64,000 bases of DNA from positions 3,289,001 through 3,353,000 of the forward strand of contig NZ_CM001023.1 of NCBI RefSeq assembly GCF_000166275.1, read 5' to 3'. Of this stretch, positions 9,049 to 18,545 are shown one piece after another. The number at the start of each line of letters is the position of its first letter. The stretch's first letter is position 1. This DNA comes from Algoriphagus machipongonensis (GTDB lineage Bacteria > Bacteroidota > Bacteroidia > Cytophagales > Cyclobacteriaceae). A program made the translations under genes and the position numbers. A model generated the notes under the pieces. That model had not been told where the DNA came from, did no database searches, and saw only the letters and a program-made list of their open reading frames with translations.

Positions 9049-9876
9049 ATTGTTCGATTTTAATTGCAAAAATTATTTTTAAAAAACACCTTATAATCTT
9101 GCTAATCGCAAGTGCTATTGTTCTTTGTTACCCTCTCTAAGGACTATTTGGTGAGCTGTAATAAAAAACAAATTCGGGTGCTTGTTTATCCAAGTCTTCC
9201 TATTGCTTTGTGAACAGAGGTGAGTGCTACTTTCAGATTTTATTTCGATGAAAATCTATTCATATTATTTAGAGTAGCTAAACGTATTTGAAACTCTAAT
9301 TCACGTCACCTCAATACACTTTAAGTTCTCATCATCAAATCTTAAAATGAATTGCCAGTTGATTTAAATGATACTCCAGGGATGATATTTTTTTTGATTT
9401 TTAAATAGCAAAAAATGTATTTAGCCCCGAAAGTTAAACTTGCTCAGAAACTAGATGGATTAAAATGAACATAGGACGAGGATACATAAAGACTGTCCCA
9501 GTATATGGTTTTATTTCCCGAGGAAAAATTATAAATCAGTTATTCATTCTAAATCGAATGGCGTGATCGATTCTTTTCCAGGGATCCTTGGGAAAATATA
9601 TTTGTGCTGATTGAGTCTTTTAGTTAAGAATCTGAGTTCTTTGAAATTTGACTTTTCTAAAGCTTATTTTTTTTCATTTCTTTTACCTGACAACTATTTT
9701 TGATTCAGAAACTGCCTTACTTTTTTTGATTTGGCCCATATTCTAACTAAAATCAACTATTAACTGCCCAATTTCCAGCCAAATACACCCTATTAAATTT
9801 GGCGACTCAGCAAGCAAATTTCAGCTATTTGCATATCAGAGTCTGAGTTATTTATTAACAATCCTAAATTTCAATT
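9049..9876. other. Long intergenic region between divergent adhesin and ion-channel genes
   Basis: About 830 bases with no credible coding frame. It must hold the divergent promoters of the adhesin (leftward) and channel (rightward) genes. Just upstream of the adhesin, on the minus strand around 9070-9085, an A/T-rich TAATTTTTGC resembles a Bacteroidota -7 box with one base too many. I found no tRNA, clear hairpin or terminal inverted repeats. The stretch near 9490-9530 looks superficially like an insertion-sequence end but has no partner. Confidence 0.5.
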
Positions 9877-10968
9877 ATGAGGTCCAGAAAGGTCTACTAC
9901 CCCTTTATTTTACTTATTCTATTTCTAAGCAGTTCTAAGCTTATTGCCCAATCGGAAGTCCCTTCCACTGACACCTTACTCGTAGGGATCGCTGGTAGTC
10001 AGCCCTTTGTGTTTTCAAATAGCGTAGAAAACAAAGGCATTGCTGTAGAAATATGGGAGGATTTAGCTGCAAAAAAGAATTGGAATTATCGCTATCAATA
10101 TTTCGACCAAGTGGATCTGGCGCTAAGCGAATTAGCAAAAGAAAATGTGGACCTAGTGGTCGGTCCAATAAGCATCACCTCCTCAAGATTGGAAAACATG
10201 CGTTTTTCCCAACCCTTCTATAATTCAAGTTTATCAATAGTATCAAGGTCTGATGAATTGACGCTTTGGCAGAAAGTCAAACCTTTCTTTAGCTTCAAAT
10301 TATTAATAGCGGTGGCTATATTTTTATTTATTTTAAGCCTTGTAGGTACTTTATTATGGTTAGCTGAGCGAAAAAACTCTCCAGAGCAATTTCCAAAAGA
10401 TCCTATCAATGGGATCGGAAACGGAATGTGGCTTGCTGTGGTGACTATGAGTACGGTCGGCTATGGGGACAAAGCCCCAGTTACTCTTGCAGGGAGAATC
10501 ATTACGGGGACTTGGATTATTATCTCTATTATTTTTGCTACGTCCATGGTAGCTGGCATAGCAAGCACCTTGACTTTAAATTCTCTTGGAGAATCTACCA
10601 TTTTGAACATAGAGGAGCTTTCAAACCAAAAGGCTAGCACATTAAGTGGATCTCCTTCCGCCACATTCCTGAAAGAAAATAAAGCCAAAGTAATTGATTC
10701 CAATTCACTTGATGAAGCAATTAGCAAACTGGAGTCAAAAGAAGTAGAGGCGGTAGTTTATGATAGACCACAGCTTCTCTATTATATCAAGCAAAATCAA
10801 AGTAAAAACTTACATCTTGCAAAGGCTGAATATTTCAAACAAGGCTATGGTTTTGCATTTCCGATAAATTCAGGCCTAGTATACGATGTAAACCGGGCCT
10901 TACTAGAATTAGCCGAAGATCAAGAAACTGAAAAAATAATAAACAGCTATTTGGAGAAAGATGAGTAG
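9877..10968 (+). CDS. Ligand-gated potassium channel, prokaryotic ionotropic glutamate receptor (GluR0-like)
   Basis: Predicted amino-acid-gated K+ channel of the inner membrane, 363 residues, close to the size of GluR0. Order: signal peptide (1-25); lobe S1 of a family-3 solute-binding domain (about 32-130); membrane helix M1 (142-162); pore loop with the K+ selectivity filter TMSTVGYGD (190-198); helix M2 (205-231); lobe S2 (about 240-360). In S1, Arg104 in ITSSRLENMRFSQPFY sits where glutamate receptors and binding proteins hold the ligand alpha-carboxylate; in S2, Asp296 in AVVYDRPQL sits where they hold the alpha-amino group. Both suggest an amino-acid ligand. The next gene on the same strand is an alanine/glycine:cation symporter, which fits. 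The architecture is clear; ligand identity and gating are inferred. Confidence 0.9.
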   Translation: MRSRKVYYPFILLILFLSSSKLIAQSEVPSTDTLLVGIAGSQPFVFSNSVENKGIAVEIWEDLAAKKNWNYRYQYFDQVDLALSELAKENVDLVVGPISITSSRLENMRFSQPFYNSSLSIVSRSDELTLWQKVKPFFSFKLLIAVAIFLFILSLVGTLLWLAERKNSPEQFPKDPINGIGNGMWLAVVTMSTVGYGDKAPVTLAGRIITGTWIIISIIFATSMVAGIASTLTLNSLGESTILNIEELSNQKASTLSGSPSATFLKENKAKVIDSNSLDEAISKLESKEVEAVVYDRPQLLYYIKQNQSKNLHLAKAEYFKQGYGFAFPINSGLVYDVNRALLELAEDQETEKIINSYLEKDE

Positions 10969-11264
10969 TTGACATTTGGCCCTACCTCACCTTCAAAATT
11001 TTATTAAGAATATATTTTTCTAAAACTCTATTGATTATGCTAGTGCTTAATAAGAAGGGCTACGATCAGGCAATTTTCAGTTTGAAAATCTAAGTAAAAG
11101 TATGCTTTTTCCCATAACACCTAATTTTCAAAGGCAATCGATCATGAATTAAGCCCATTTAAAATGATTCTTCTGCTATAATCTCAGAATTTTCACTTTC
11201 TTCGGGTTCGTAATAAACCCAAGCTTAAGAAAACTTTATAGATTTAGAAGTATACCAATAAAAA

Positions 11265-12686
11265 ATGAAAGAGATAGTAGAAGCAATAAATGCAGTAGTT
11301 TGGAGTGATGCCTTGATACTCCTTTGCCTTGGAGCGGGAATCTATTTTTCCTTTGCTACCAAGTTCCTTCAGGTGACTTATATCAAGGAAATGGTTCAAC
11401 TTCTTTTTCGAGGAGAGTCATCCAAAGAAGGAGTTTCCTCTTTTCAAGCTTTTGCCATAGCCATCTCAGGAAGAGTAGGTACAGGAAATATCGCCGGAGT
11501 AGCCACTGCCATAGCCATGGGAGGACCTGGAGCTATATTTTGGATGTGGGTAATCGCTTTTTTAGGAGCAGCATCAGCTTTTGTTGAATCTACTTTAGGC
11601 CAGATATATAAAGAAGTAGATAATGGAGAGTATCGAGGTGGACCAGCCTATTATATCGAAAAAGGAATTGGTCTAAAATGGTATGCCATGTTGTTTGCCT
11701 TCGCTACCATCCTGGCCACGGCTATTTTCATGCCTGGAGTTCAAAGTAACAGTATTGCTTTATCCGTTGAAAATGCTTTCAACATCCCCGTTACTTATAC
11801 AGGTATTATTATTACTGCCCTTTTGAGTTTGATCATCCTAGGTGGAGTTAAAAGAATTAGTAAAGTTGCTGAAATTGTCATTCCGTTTATGGCGGCAGCT
11901 TATATCCTAATGGCAGTTGTTATCATTATTTTAAACATTGCAGAAGTACCATCCATTTTTGCCTTGATCATTAAATCAGCCATGAATTTAGAGGCTGCTT
12001 TTAGTGGTGTTTTTGGAATGGCTATCGCTTGGGGTGTGAAAAGAGGAATCTACTCTAACGAAGCGGGACAAGGAACGGCACCACATGCTGCTGCGGCGGC
12101 TGAAGTGAGTCACCCTGTTAAGCAAGGCTTGGTACAAGGCTTTTCTGTTTATGTCGATACCATCTTCGTTTGTACCGCTACTGCCTTGATGATCCTTTTT
12201 ACAGGACAATACAATGTCGTAAATCCTGAAGGAGGGTTTATCGTAGAAAACCTGCCAGGAGTAGCTTTCGGGCCTGAATACACGCAATTTGCTGTAGGGA
12301 CTCAGTTCCCAACATTGGGAAAAGGCTTTGTAGCAGTTTCTTTAATGTTTTTTGCTTTTACGACGATCATGGCTTATTACTATATCGCAGAAACTAACCT
12401 GAGCTATTTAATCAGAAACACCAATAACAGATGGGGAATATGGGTTTTAAGAGTTGGTCTTTTAGGAGCTACTTTTTATGGTTCCATTAAGACTGCAGCA
12501 CTTGCTTGGACCATGGGAGATATCGGTGTTGGAATGATGGCATGGCTAAACGTAATCGCCATTCTATTACTAAGGAAACCTGCTTTGAAGGCCTTCAAGG
12601 ATTACAAAAAACAGAAAAAAGAGGGCAAAGATCCAAAATTCATCGCCAAAGATGTGGGTATAGAAAATGCCGATTTCTGGAAATAA
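11265..12686 (+). CDS. Alanine/glycine:cation symporter family protein (AGCS, AlsT-like)
   Basis: Sodium-coupled uptake of small neutral amino acids at the inner membrane. It has 473 residues with about 11 hydrophobic helices. Family signatures include SSFQAFAIAISGRVGTGNIAGVATAIAMGGPGAIFWMW (central part about 63-100), the GGVKRISKVAEIVIPFMA region, and MAIAWGVKRGIYSNEAGQGTAPHAAAAAE around 250-280, the ligand/cation-binding consensus of the AGCS family. Length is normal for the family. It is 296 bp downstream of the GluR0-like channel, with no terminator recognised between, so both may respond to the same amino acids. A terminator follows the gene. Substrate specificity between alanine, glycine and glutamine-like amino acids is not resolvable here. 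Confidence 0.93.
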   Translation: MKEIVEAINAVVWSDALILLCLGAGIYFSFATKFLQVTYIKEMVQLLFRGESSKEGVSSFQAFAIAISGRVGTGNIAGVATAIAMGGPGAIFWMWVIAFLGAASAFVESTLGQIYKEVDNGEYRGGPAYYIEKGIGLKWYAMLFAFATILATAIFMPGVQSNSIALSVENAFNIPVTYTGIIITALLSLIILGGVKRISKVAEIVIPFMAAAYILMAVVIIILNIAEVPSIFALIIKSAMNLEAAFSGVFGMAIAWGVKRGIYSNEAGQGTAPHAAAAAEVSHPVKQGLVQGFSVYVDTIFVCTATALMILFTGQYNVVNPEGGFIVENLPGVAFGPEYTQFAVGTQFPTLGKGFVAVSLMFFAFTTIMAYYYIAETNLSYLIRNTNNRWGIWVLRVGLLGATFYGSIKTAALAWTMGDIGVGMMAWLNVIAILLLRKPALKAFKDYKKQKKEGKDPKFIAKDVGIENADFWK

Positions 12687-12711
12687 CCTTCAATTGAAAC
12701 TTTATAAAATG

Positions 12712-12741
12712 AGCCGACATTTACTGTGTCGGCTTTTTTTA
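12712..12741 (+). terminator. Terminator of the AGCS symporter gene
   Basis: The 8-bp stem AGCCGACA (12712-12719) / TGTCGGCT (12727-12734) with a 7-base loop is followed by a T-run. It begins 26 bp after the stop codon. Confidence 0.85.
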
Positions 12742-12765
12742 TACCCTTAAAATCTTTCAAAAAGA

Positions 12766-12809
12766 AAAAGAAAAATGCCCCCGAAAAGCAATAACTCATT
12801 GGGGGCATT
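12766..12809 (-). terminator. Terminator of the RND efflux operon
   Basis: The 9-bp stem AATGCCCCC (12774-12782) / GGGGGCATT (12801-12809) on the minus strand is followed by a T-rich run (complement of the A-rich 12760-12775). It lies 25 bp beyond the stop of the RND pump gene. Confidence 0.75.
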
Positions 12810-12833
12810 CTTAATATTAATTACAATGATGAT

Positions 12834-15800
12834 CTAGTGGTGATCGTGTGCGCTCGGATCATAATTAGCTTCCAATTCAGCCAAAGTCTTTTTCCCATAA
12901 GCTATTTTGGTTATGACCACATACAAAACTGGCACAAAGAAGATTGCTAAGAATGTTGCTGCCAACATCCCTCCAATCACTGTCCAGCCAATGGTCTGCC
13001 TAGCTACCGCCCCTGCCCCATTTGATAAGGCAAGAGGAACCACACCTAGGATAAATGCCATTGAGGTCATGATAATAGGTCTCAATCTCAATTTAACTGC
13101 TTCCAGGGTCGCTTTCAGAATTGGCATTCCTACATCAACTCGCTCTTTTGCAAATTCTACAATCAAAATAGCATTTTTTGCAGCCAAGCCGATCAAGGTA
13201 ATCAAACCAATTTGGGCATAAATATTATTATCCAACTTCGGTAAGAAATGCAAAGCAATGATGGCTCCAAATGCACCTAATGGAAGTGCAAGTAAAACCG
13301 AGAATGGTACAGACCAACTCTCATATAAGGCTGCCAAAAGTAAGGAAACCAAGACAATTGCCAGTGCAAAAATCAGGATTGTGCTATTTCCAGAAGAAAG
13401 TTCCTCACGGCTCAAACCTGAGAAATCATAGCCATAACCTGCTGGCAGAACTTCTGCCGCAACTTCTTCTAAAGCAGTTATCGCTTGACCACTACTATAG
13501 CCTGGCGCTGCATTTCCATTTATCTCAACCGATCTAAATAGATTGTAATGCGCAATTGCAGAAGCATTCTCTACCACTTCATAATTTACCAATGCACTTA
13601 GCGGCACTGTCTCTCCACCTGTACTTTTCACATAATATTGCTGTAAATCGTCTATTCCAGCACGGTAAGAGGTATCCGCTTGTGCTACAACACGGAAGTT
13701 TCTTCCATATCTGGTAAAGTCATTCACATAAGCACTTCCCATGTAATTTGACATGGTGGTGAAGATTTCAGTCAAAGGAACTCCCAGTTTTTTCGCTTTT
13801 TCTCGATCTACTGTGACATGATAGCCTGGAGTCTTTGCATTAAAGAAACTGTAGGCCATTGCAATCTCAGGTCGCTGGTTTGCTGCAGCAAGGAATTGGC
13901 CCATCACGGATTCTAACTCCTTGATATCTCCCGAACTCGAACGCTGTTCTAGCATAAAGCTGAAACCTCCTGTTCTACCTAAACCAGGAATTGCTGGTGG
14001 AGCAACCACCACAACGTTTCCTTCAGTGATAGAAGAGAACTTCTGATTCAAGGTCCCCATAATCCCAGCCAACTGAAGGGATGGATCCTGCCTTTCCTCC
14101 CAGGGATCCATTTGTACAAAGAAAGTCGCTGAATTTGATTTAAAGGAAAAGCTAATCACGTTTAAACCACCAATACCCGTCACATGGTTGATACCTTCAG
14201 TATCAGCAAGGATCGTATTAATCTTGCTCATAACTTCTTGTGTTCGGTTACTTGAAGATGCTTCTGGCAATTCTAAAGTGATATATAATCTACCCTCATC
14301 CTCAGTTGGCAAGAACCCAGTGGGCTTGGTTTGAAACAAACCAAATGTTCCCGCAAAGATACAGATGAGTAAAATCAAGACGAGCGGTGCTCTTTTAATA
14401 CTAGCCTTTACTCCACTGGTGTAGTTATTTGTAGTTCGCTCAAACCATAAATTGAATTTGTAAAAGAACTTATTCAAGCCTTTTCCATGCTCATTTACCT
14501 CAGATGGTTTCAGCAGTAGCGTACAAAGTGCCGGAGTTAAACTCAAGGCTACAAACGCCGAAATCAATACAGAGATGGCAATCGTAATAGCAAATTGCTG
14601 GTACATTCTTCCTACAATTCCAGGAATAAATCCAACGGGAATAAATACTGCACTCAAGATCAAAGCTATAGCAATTACCGGTGCCGTAATATCCTTCATC
14701 GCCAACTTTGTAGCTTCTTTTGCAGAGATTTTTCTGGAATCTATATAATGCTGTACTGCCTCCACTACGACAATCGCATCATCTACCACAATTCCAATTG
14801 CGAGAACAAAACCAAATAGAGTCAGGGTATTGATCGTAAACCCTAATAGCGGGAAGAAAATAAATGTACCAATGATGGAAACTGGTATCGCTAATACAGG
14901 AACTAAAGTTGCTCTCCAACTCTGTAAGAACAAAAACACTACAAAGATCACAAGCAATAAAGCTTCACCAAAAGTGTGAAGTACCTCATCAATGGATACC
15001 TCCACCACAGAAACTGATTCAAATGGAACCGTATACTTCATATCTGTTGGGAAAGACTCCTGCAACTCATCCAAAGCACCATAAACTCCTTCGGCAGTTT
15101 CCAGAGCGTTACTACCTGGAGCCTGATAAATCAAGAGAATAGCTGATTCTTCTCCATCCAATGTAGAATACCTTCCATAATCAAATTGTCCTAACTCGAT
15201 TCTAGCTACATCTTTTAAAAACACGATAGAGCCATCCTGCGGATTCGTTCTTAACACGATATCTTCAAACTCTTCTGCTCGCTCTAATCGACCATTAACG
15301 GTAATTGGATATTCGAAAGCTTGATAATCGTATTGAGGCATACTCCCAACAGTACCAGCAGCTACTTGAAGGTTCTGTTCCTGAATGGCTGAAGTCACTT
15401 CTCTTGCAGTAATACCATATTGTGCAAGTTTATCAGGCTGAAGCCATACTCGCATACTAAAGTCCTGTCCAATGGCTGTAATATCTCCTACCCCATCCAC
15501 TCTCAACAAGGCATCCTTGATAAAAATATTGGCGTAATTGGATAGAAACTTCCGATCATGAGTTCCCTCTGGGGAAGTGATACTTAGCACCATCATGATT
15601 GATGGGTTCCTTTTTCTTACCACTACTCCCAAACGCCGTACGGCCTCAGGAAGAGAAGGCTCCGCAATGGATACCCTGTTCTGAACATCCAACGTGGCAA
15701 TGTCAATATCAGTCCCCACCTCGAAAGTGACATTCATTTGCATCTGCCCCGTACTGGTATTATTGGAAGATATGTATGCCATTCCAGGCGTTCCATTCAC

Positions 15801-16007
15801 TTGTGTTTCAATTGGAGTGGCTACGGTTTGCTCCACCGTTTTGGCATCTGCACCTGTATAATTTGCAGCGACGGATACCACTGGAGGAGTAATATCCGGG
15901 TATTGGGTCACAGGAAGATTTAAAATCGCTAATACTCCCACCAGCACTATCACAATGGATATGACCATTGCAGTTACCGGCCGTTTTATAAATACATCTG
16001 ATATCAT
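12834..16007 (-). CDS. RND efflux pump inner-membrane transporter (HAE1/AcrB type)
   Basis: Proton-driven multidrug exporter of 1057 residues, the standard AcrB length. It starts MISDVFIKRPVTAMV, typical of the family. Two sets of six helices flank large periplasmic loops. The proton-relay pair Asp409-Asp410 lies in AIGIVVDDAIVVVE (TM4), and the first periplasmic domain carries the VEQTVATPIE and TLDVQNRV motifs. A His-containing C-terminal tail (YDPSAHDHH) is seen. It is the last gene of a four-gene operon behind a TetR regulator, a TolC-like channel and a periplasmic adaptor; the spacing to the adaptor is 30 bp. Substrates are probably hydrophobic drugs or detergents, but the sequence does not specify them. 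Confidence 0.95.
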   Translation of the reverse strand: MISDVFIKRPVTAMVISIVIVLVGVLAILNLPVTQYPDITPPVVSVAANYTGADAKTVEQTVATPIETQVNGTPGMAYISSNNTSTGQMQMNVTFEVGTDIDIATLDVQNRVSIAEPSLPEAVRRLGVVVRKRNPSIMMVLSITSPEGTHDRKFLSNYANIFIKDALLRVDGVGDITAIGQDFSMRVWLQPDKLAQYGITAREVTSAIQEQNLQVAAGTVGSMPQYDYQAFEYPITVNGRLERAEEFEDIVLRTNPQDGSIVFLKDVARIELGQFDYGRYSTLDGEESAILLIYQAPGSNALETAEGVYGALDELQESFPTDMKYTVPFESVSVVEVSIDEVLHTFGEALLLVIFVVFLFLQSWRATLVPVLAIPVSIIGTFIFFPLLGFTINTLTLFGFVLAIGIVVDDAIVVVEAVQHYIDSRKISAKEATKLAMKDITAPVIAIALILSAVFIPVGFIPGIVGRMYQQFAITIAISVLISAFVALSLTPALCTLLLKPSEVNEHGKGLNKFFYKFNLWFERTTNNYTSGVKASIKRAPLVLILLICIFAGTFGLFQTKPTGFLPTEDEGRLYITLELPEASSSNRTQEVMSKINTILADTEGINHVTGIGGLNVISFSFKSNSATFFVQMDPWEERQDPSLQLAGIMGTLNQKFSSITEGNVVVVAPPAIPGLGRTGGFSFMLEQRSSSGDIKELESVMGQFLAAANQRPEIAMAYSFFNAKTPGYHVTVDREKAKKLGVPLTEIFTTMSNYMGSAYVNDFTRYGRNFRVVAQADTSYRAGIDDLQQYYVKSTGGETVPLSALVNYEVVENASAIAHYNLFRSVEINGNAAPGYSSGQAITALEEVAAEVLPAGYGYDFSGLSREELSSGNSTILIFALAIVLVSLLLAALYESWSVPFSVLLALPLGAFGAIIALHFLPKLDNNIYAQIGLITLIGLAAKNAILIVEFAKERVDVGMPILKATLEAVKLRLRPIIMTSMAFILGVVPLALSNGAGAVARQTIGWTVIGGMLAATFLAIFFVPVLYVVITKIAYGKKTLAELEANYDPSAHDHH

Positions 16008-16037
16008 CTGTTATTTAATCAAGTCTTTAAAAAAGAT

Positions 16038-17150
16038 TTATTGGGCAGCTGTTTGCTCTGTAATCTGAGCGCCCTCACGAAGTTTCTGGATCCCATTCAC
16101 CACGATCTTTACTCCTTCCTGCAACCCATTCCTTACGACTATATTTTCTCCGATTTGGGTTCCCAATTGGACTACTTGCTGCTTTACAGTGTTATCATCC
16201 TGTACTACATACACAAAGTACTCTCCCATTTGCTCCGTAACAGATTGATATGGTATCGTCAATTGCTCGCCAATATCCTGATTCAACACTCTCAAATTCA
16301 CTGTCATCCCCGCAATCAATTCTTTGTCAGGGTTGGGGAAATTCACTCTGATGTTGATCGTTCCAGAATGTCTCCCTACTGCTCTATCGATGGTAGTAAA
16401 TTCTCCAGAATAGGGATAAATACTTCCGTCACTCAGCTGGATTGTCATTAAAGAATCAAGTTTTTCCTCAGCTCTGAGTAAACGATTAAAGCGAGGAATC
16501 TCTTTTTCATTAATCACAAAATTCAATGCCATGGGATCTGTTGAAGAAAGGGTATTTAACAAGGGCTGTCCCGGTGAAACCTGAGATCCAAGTCTTACTT
16601 GGGAGATACCCACAGTTCCATCAAAAGGTGCCGTCAAAACAGAATAAGAATAATCAGTTTTTGAGGACTCCAGCTGTGCTTTTGCAAAAGCCATTTGAGA
16701 TTTCGCATCCAAAACTGCTGTTTCCGCATGATCCAATTGCTGTTTGGCAATCGCGTCTTGCTCGTCTAGCCTTTTATATCGCTCAAAATCTTTGACCAAC
16801 TTATTATAGTTAGCTTCAGCACTTGCTAAATTTGCCTCTGCTTGCTGCTGTGCTGCTGCATATTTGCTGCGGTCAATCTCATATAATCTCTGCCCTTTCT
16901 TGACTTCCTGTCCATCCTTAATGTAGATATTAGTGATGTATCCGCTAATTTGGGGTCTGAGCTCCACCTCATTCAAGGGAACTAGAGTCGCTGGGTAAGT
17001 ATCCACACCCGTTACAGACTTTTTTACAACCTGATAGGTGTCTACTAAGACTGCAGTAGGTGTTGGTGGTCCTGCCTGTTGTTTTGTACCGCAAGACATA
17101 ACCGTAAAAATCAGCGCTGAAAAGGCTACAATGCTAAAATTTGATTTCAT
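16038..17150 (-). CDS. RND efflux periplasmic adaptor (AcrA/MexA type) lipoprotein
   Basis: Membrane-fusion protein of 370 residues linking the RND pump to the outer-membrane channel. The lipobox VMSC places the acylated Cys at residue 20. A split lipoyl/barrel-sandwich region (PQISGYITNIYIKDGQEVKKGQ and later TAPFDGTVGISQVRLGSQV) flanks an alpha-helical hairpin rich in A, Q and K (about 95-165), followed by beta-barrel and membrane-proximal domains. It lies between tolC-like and pump genes with gaps of about 30 bp on either side, the usual adaptor-pump order. Confidence 0.95.
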   Translation of the reverse strand: MKSNFSIVAFSALIFTVMSCGTKQQAGPPTPTAVLVDTYQVVKKSVTGVDTYPATLVPLNEVELRPQISGYITNIYIKDGQEVKKGQRLYEIDRSKYAAAQQQAEANLASAEANYNKLVKDFERYKRLDEQDAIAKQQLDHAETAVLDAKSQMAFAKAQLESSKTDYSYSVLTAPFDGTVGISQVRLGSQVSPGQPLLNTLSSTDPMALNFVINEKEIPRFNRLLRAEEKLDSLMTIQLSDGSIYPYSGEFTTIDRAVGRHSGTINIRVNFPNPDKELIAGMTVNLRVLNQDIGEQLTIPYQSVTEQMGEYFVYVVQDDNTVKQQVVQLGTQIGENIVVRNGLQEGVKIVVNGIQKLREGAQITEQTAAQ

Positions 17151-17181
17151 TATATATTGAATTATAGATTCCTGTTTAATT

Positions 17182-18501
17182 TTATTCGATGATTCCTAAA
17201 GCTTTTTGAAGATCAAGCTTGCTCTCCAAAACCTGGAAAATTGCATTTAGGTGATTGATTTGAGCTGTTCTTAAATCAGATTCAGCCACAACCAATTCCA
17301 CATATGCCTTGATTCCCTCATCGTATTGAAGCTTTATGATATCATAGACTTCTTCTGCCATCTCCATATTCTCCCGGATATTCTCCCACTCGTAAATGCT
17401 ACTTTGATAATCAGAAAGTGCTACTTCGTATTCCGTCCTGATTTGACTTCCTAAGTTCTGTAAATCAATTGCTCCTCTTTCGACCTGAAGGTTGGCAACC
17501 CTAACTCTGTGATTTCTTTCGCCTCCTTTGAAGATTGGGAGAGAAAGTGTCAACCCCACTGAAGAAGTTGGGTAAGCCTGATTATATAAATTGGAAAAGC
17601 TTTCGTTGAAATAAAGCCAGTTGTACCTGTAATTCGCAGAAAGCTCAGGCAGGTAATTCCATTTTTCGTAGCTAGACTGGATTTCGGTCAATGTCTGCTG
17701 TGTCTGCATGATTTGATACTCAACTCTGTTTTCCAAAATGAGAGGCTCAGTATCATCCATATAGATTTCGGAAATCATTTCTTCCCGATCAAAAACAAGA
17801 GTAAAATCCAACTCATCAGGATATCCCATCAATTGCTTTAGATAAGCATATTTAGCTTTGAAAGAAGTTTCTACGCGGTTCAAGTCACTTTCTTCATTGG
17901 ATAAAGCGATACTTGCTCTCTGATAGTCGGTCTTATCTACTAAGCCAGATTCATATCTGTTTTTGGCATCTTGAAGCTGCTTTTGAAGCCGACCAATATT
18001 CTCCTTTAGGATGTTGAGTTGCTCTCCAGCCAATAAAATATCATAGTAAGCTTTGCTTACCTCAACAATGGTATTGATCCGGGTATTTTCAATTGCATCT
18101 TCAAGCTGTTCCCGATAATATTTTGAACTTTTTGAAGCAAATAGCTGATCTCGGTTAAAAAGAGTCTGGTTTACCTGAAAAAGTACATTAGAGTTCCAAG
18201 GCTGACCAAAGGTGATCAACTGATCACCAATTACCTGGGTCTGTAATTTGATATTATAATTTCCTCCTGCCGATACATCAACCTGAGGAAACCAACCCGC
18301 CAAACTGGCTTTGATCTCATGATCTCCAATTTCCTCATCAATCTGAGATTGACGGATCAAGGGGCTATTGAGCAATGCATACTCCAAAACCTGATCAAGA
18401 CTAATATCACCTTGAGGGATAGGCGATTCATCTTGTCCGTAGCTACTTGTTGAAATAAGCAATATGCTTAAAGCAACGAGTAAAACTTTTTTGTTAAACA
18501 T
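17182..18501 (-). CDS. TolC family outer-membrane efflux channel
   Basis: Outer-membrane factor of 439 residues that forms the trimeric exit duct of the RND system. It has a cleavable signal peptide (about 1-22, ending SSYG-Q). Two internally repeated helical coiled-coil segments are visible, for example ISLDQVLEYALLNSPLIRQSQ near the start and a second copy around LSLPIFKGGERNHRVRVANLQ. The SLPIFKGG motif is characteristic of the family. It lies 44 bp upstream of no other gene than the adaptor in its operon and about 45 bp after the regulator gene, so repressor, channel, adaptor and pump are probably one transcript. Confidence 0.93.
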   Translation of the reverse strand: MFNKKVLLVALSILLISTSSYGQDESPIPQGDISLDQVLEYALLNSPLIRQSQIDEEIGDHEIKASLAGWFPQVDVSAGGNYNIKLQTQVIGDQLITFGQPWNSNVLFQVNQTLFNRDQLFASKSSKYYREQLEDAIENTRINTIVEVSKAYYDILLAGEQLNILKENIGRLQKQLQDAKNRYESGLVDKTDYQRASIALSNEESDLNRVETSFKAKYAYLKQLMGYPDELDFTLVFDREEMISEIYMDDTEPLILENRVEYQIMQTQQTLTEIQSSYEKWNYLPELSANYRYNWLYFNESFSNLYNQAYPTSSVGLTLSLPIFKGGERNHRVRVANLQVERGAIDLQNLGSQIRTEYEVALSDYQSSIYEWENIRENMEMAEEVYDIIKLQYDEGIKAYVELVVAESDLRTAQINHLNAIFQVLESKLDLQKALGIIE

Positions 18502-18545
18502 AAAATTGAAATTGAATAATTTGATTTCTTTAATTTTCTATGAAT

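Noticed and set aside
9480..9540. Sequence resembling an insertion-sequence end (GACTGTCCCAG)
   Set aside because: No matching inverted end, transposase or target duplication is visible nearby.
11195..11225. Short inverted repeat GGGTT/AACCC upstream of the AGCS gene
   Set aside because: The stem is only 5 bp with no T-run, so neither a terminator nor an operator is supported.
16041..16451. Plus-strand open frame of 136 codons antisense to the adaptor gene
   Set aside because: It has no recognisable motif and overlaps a well-supported AcrA-type gene.
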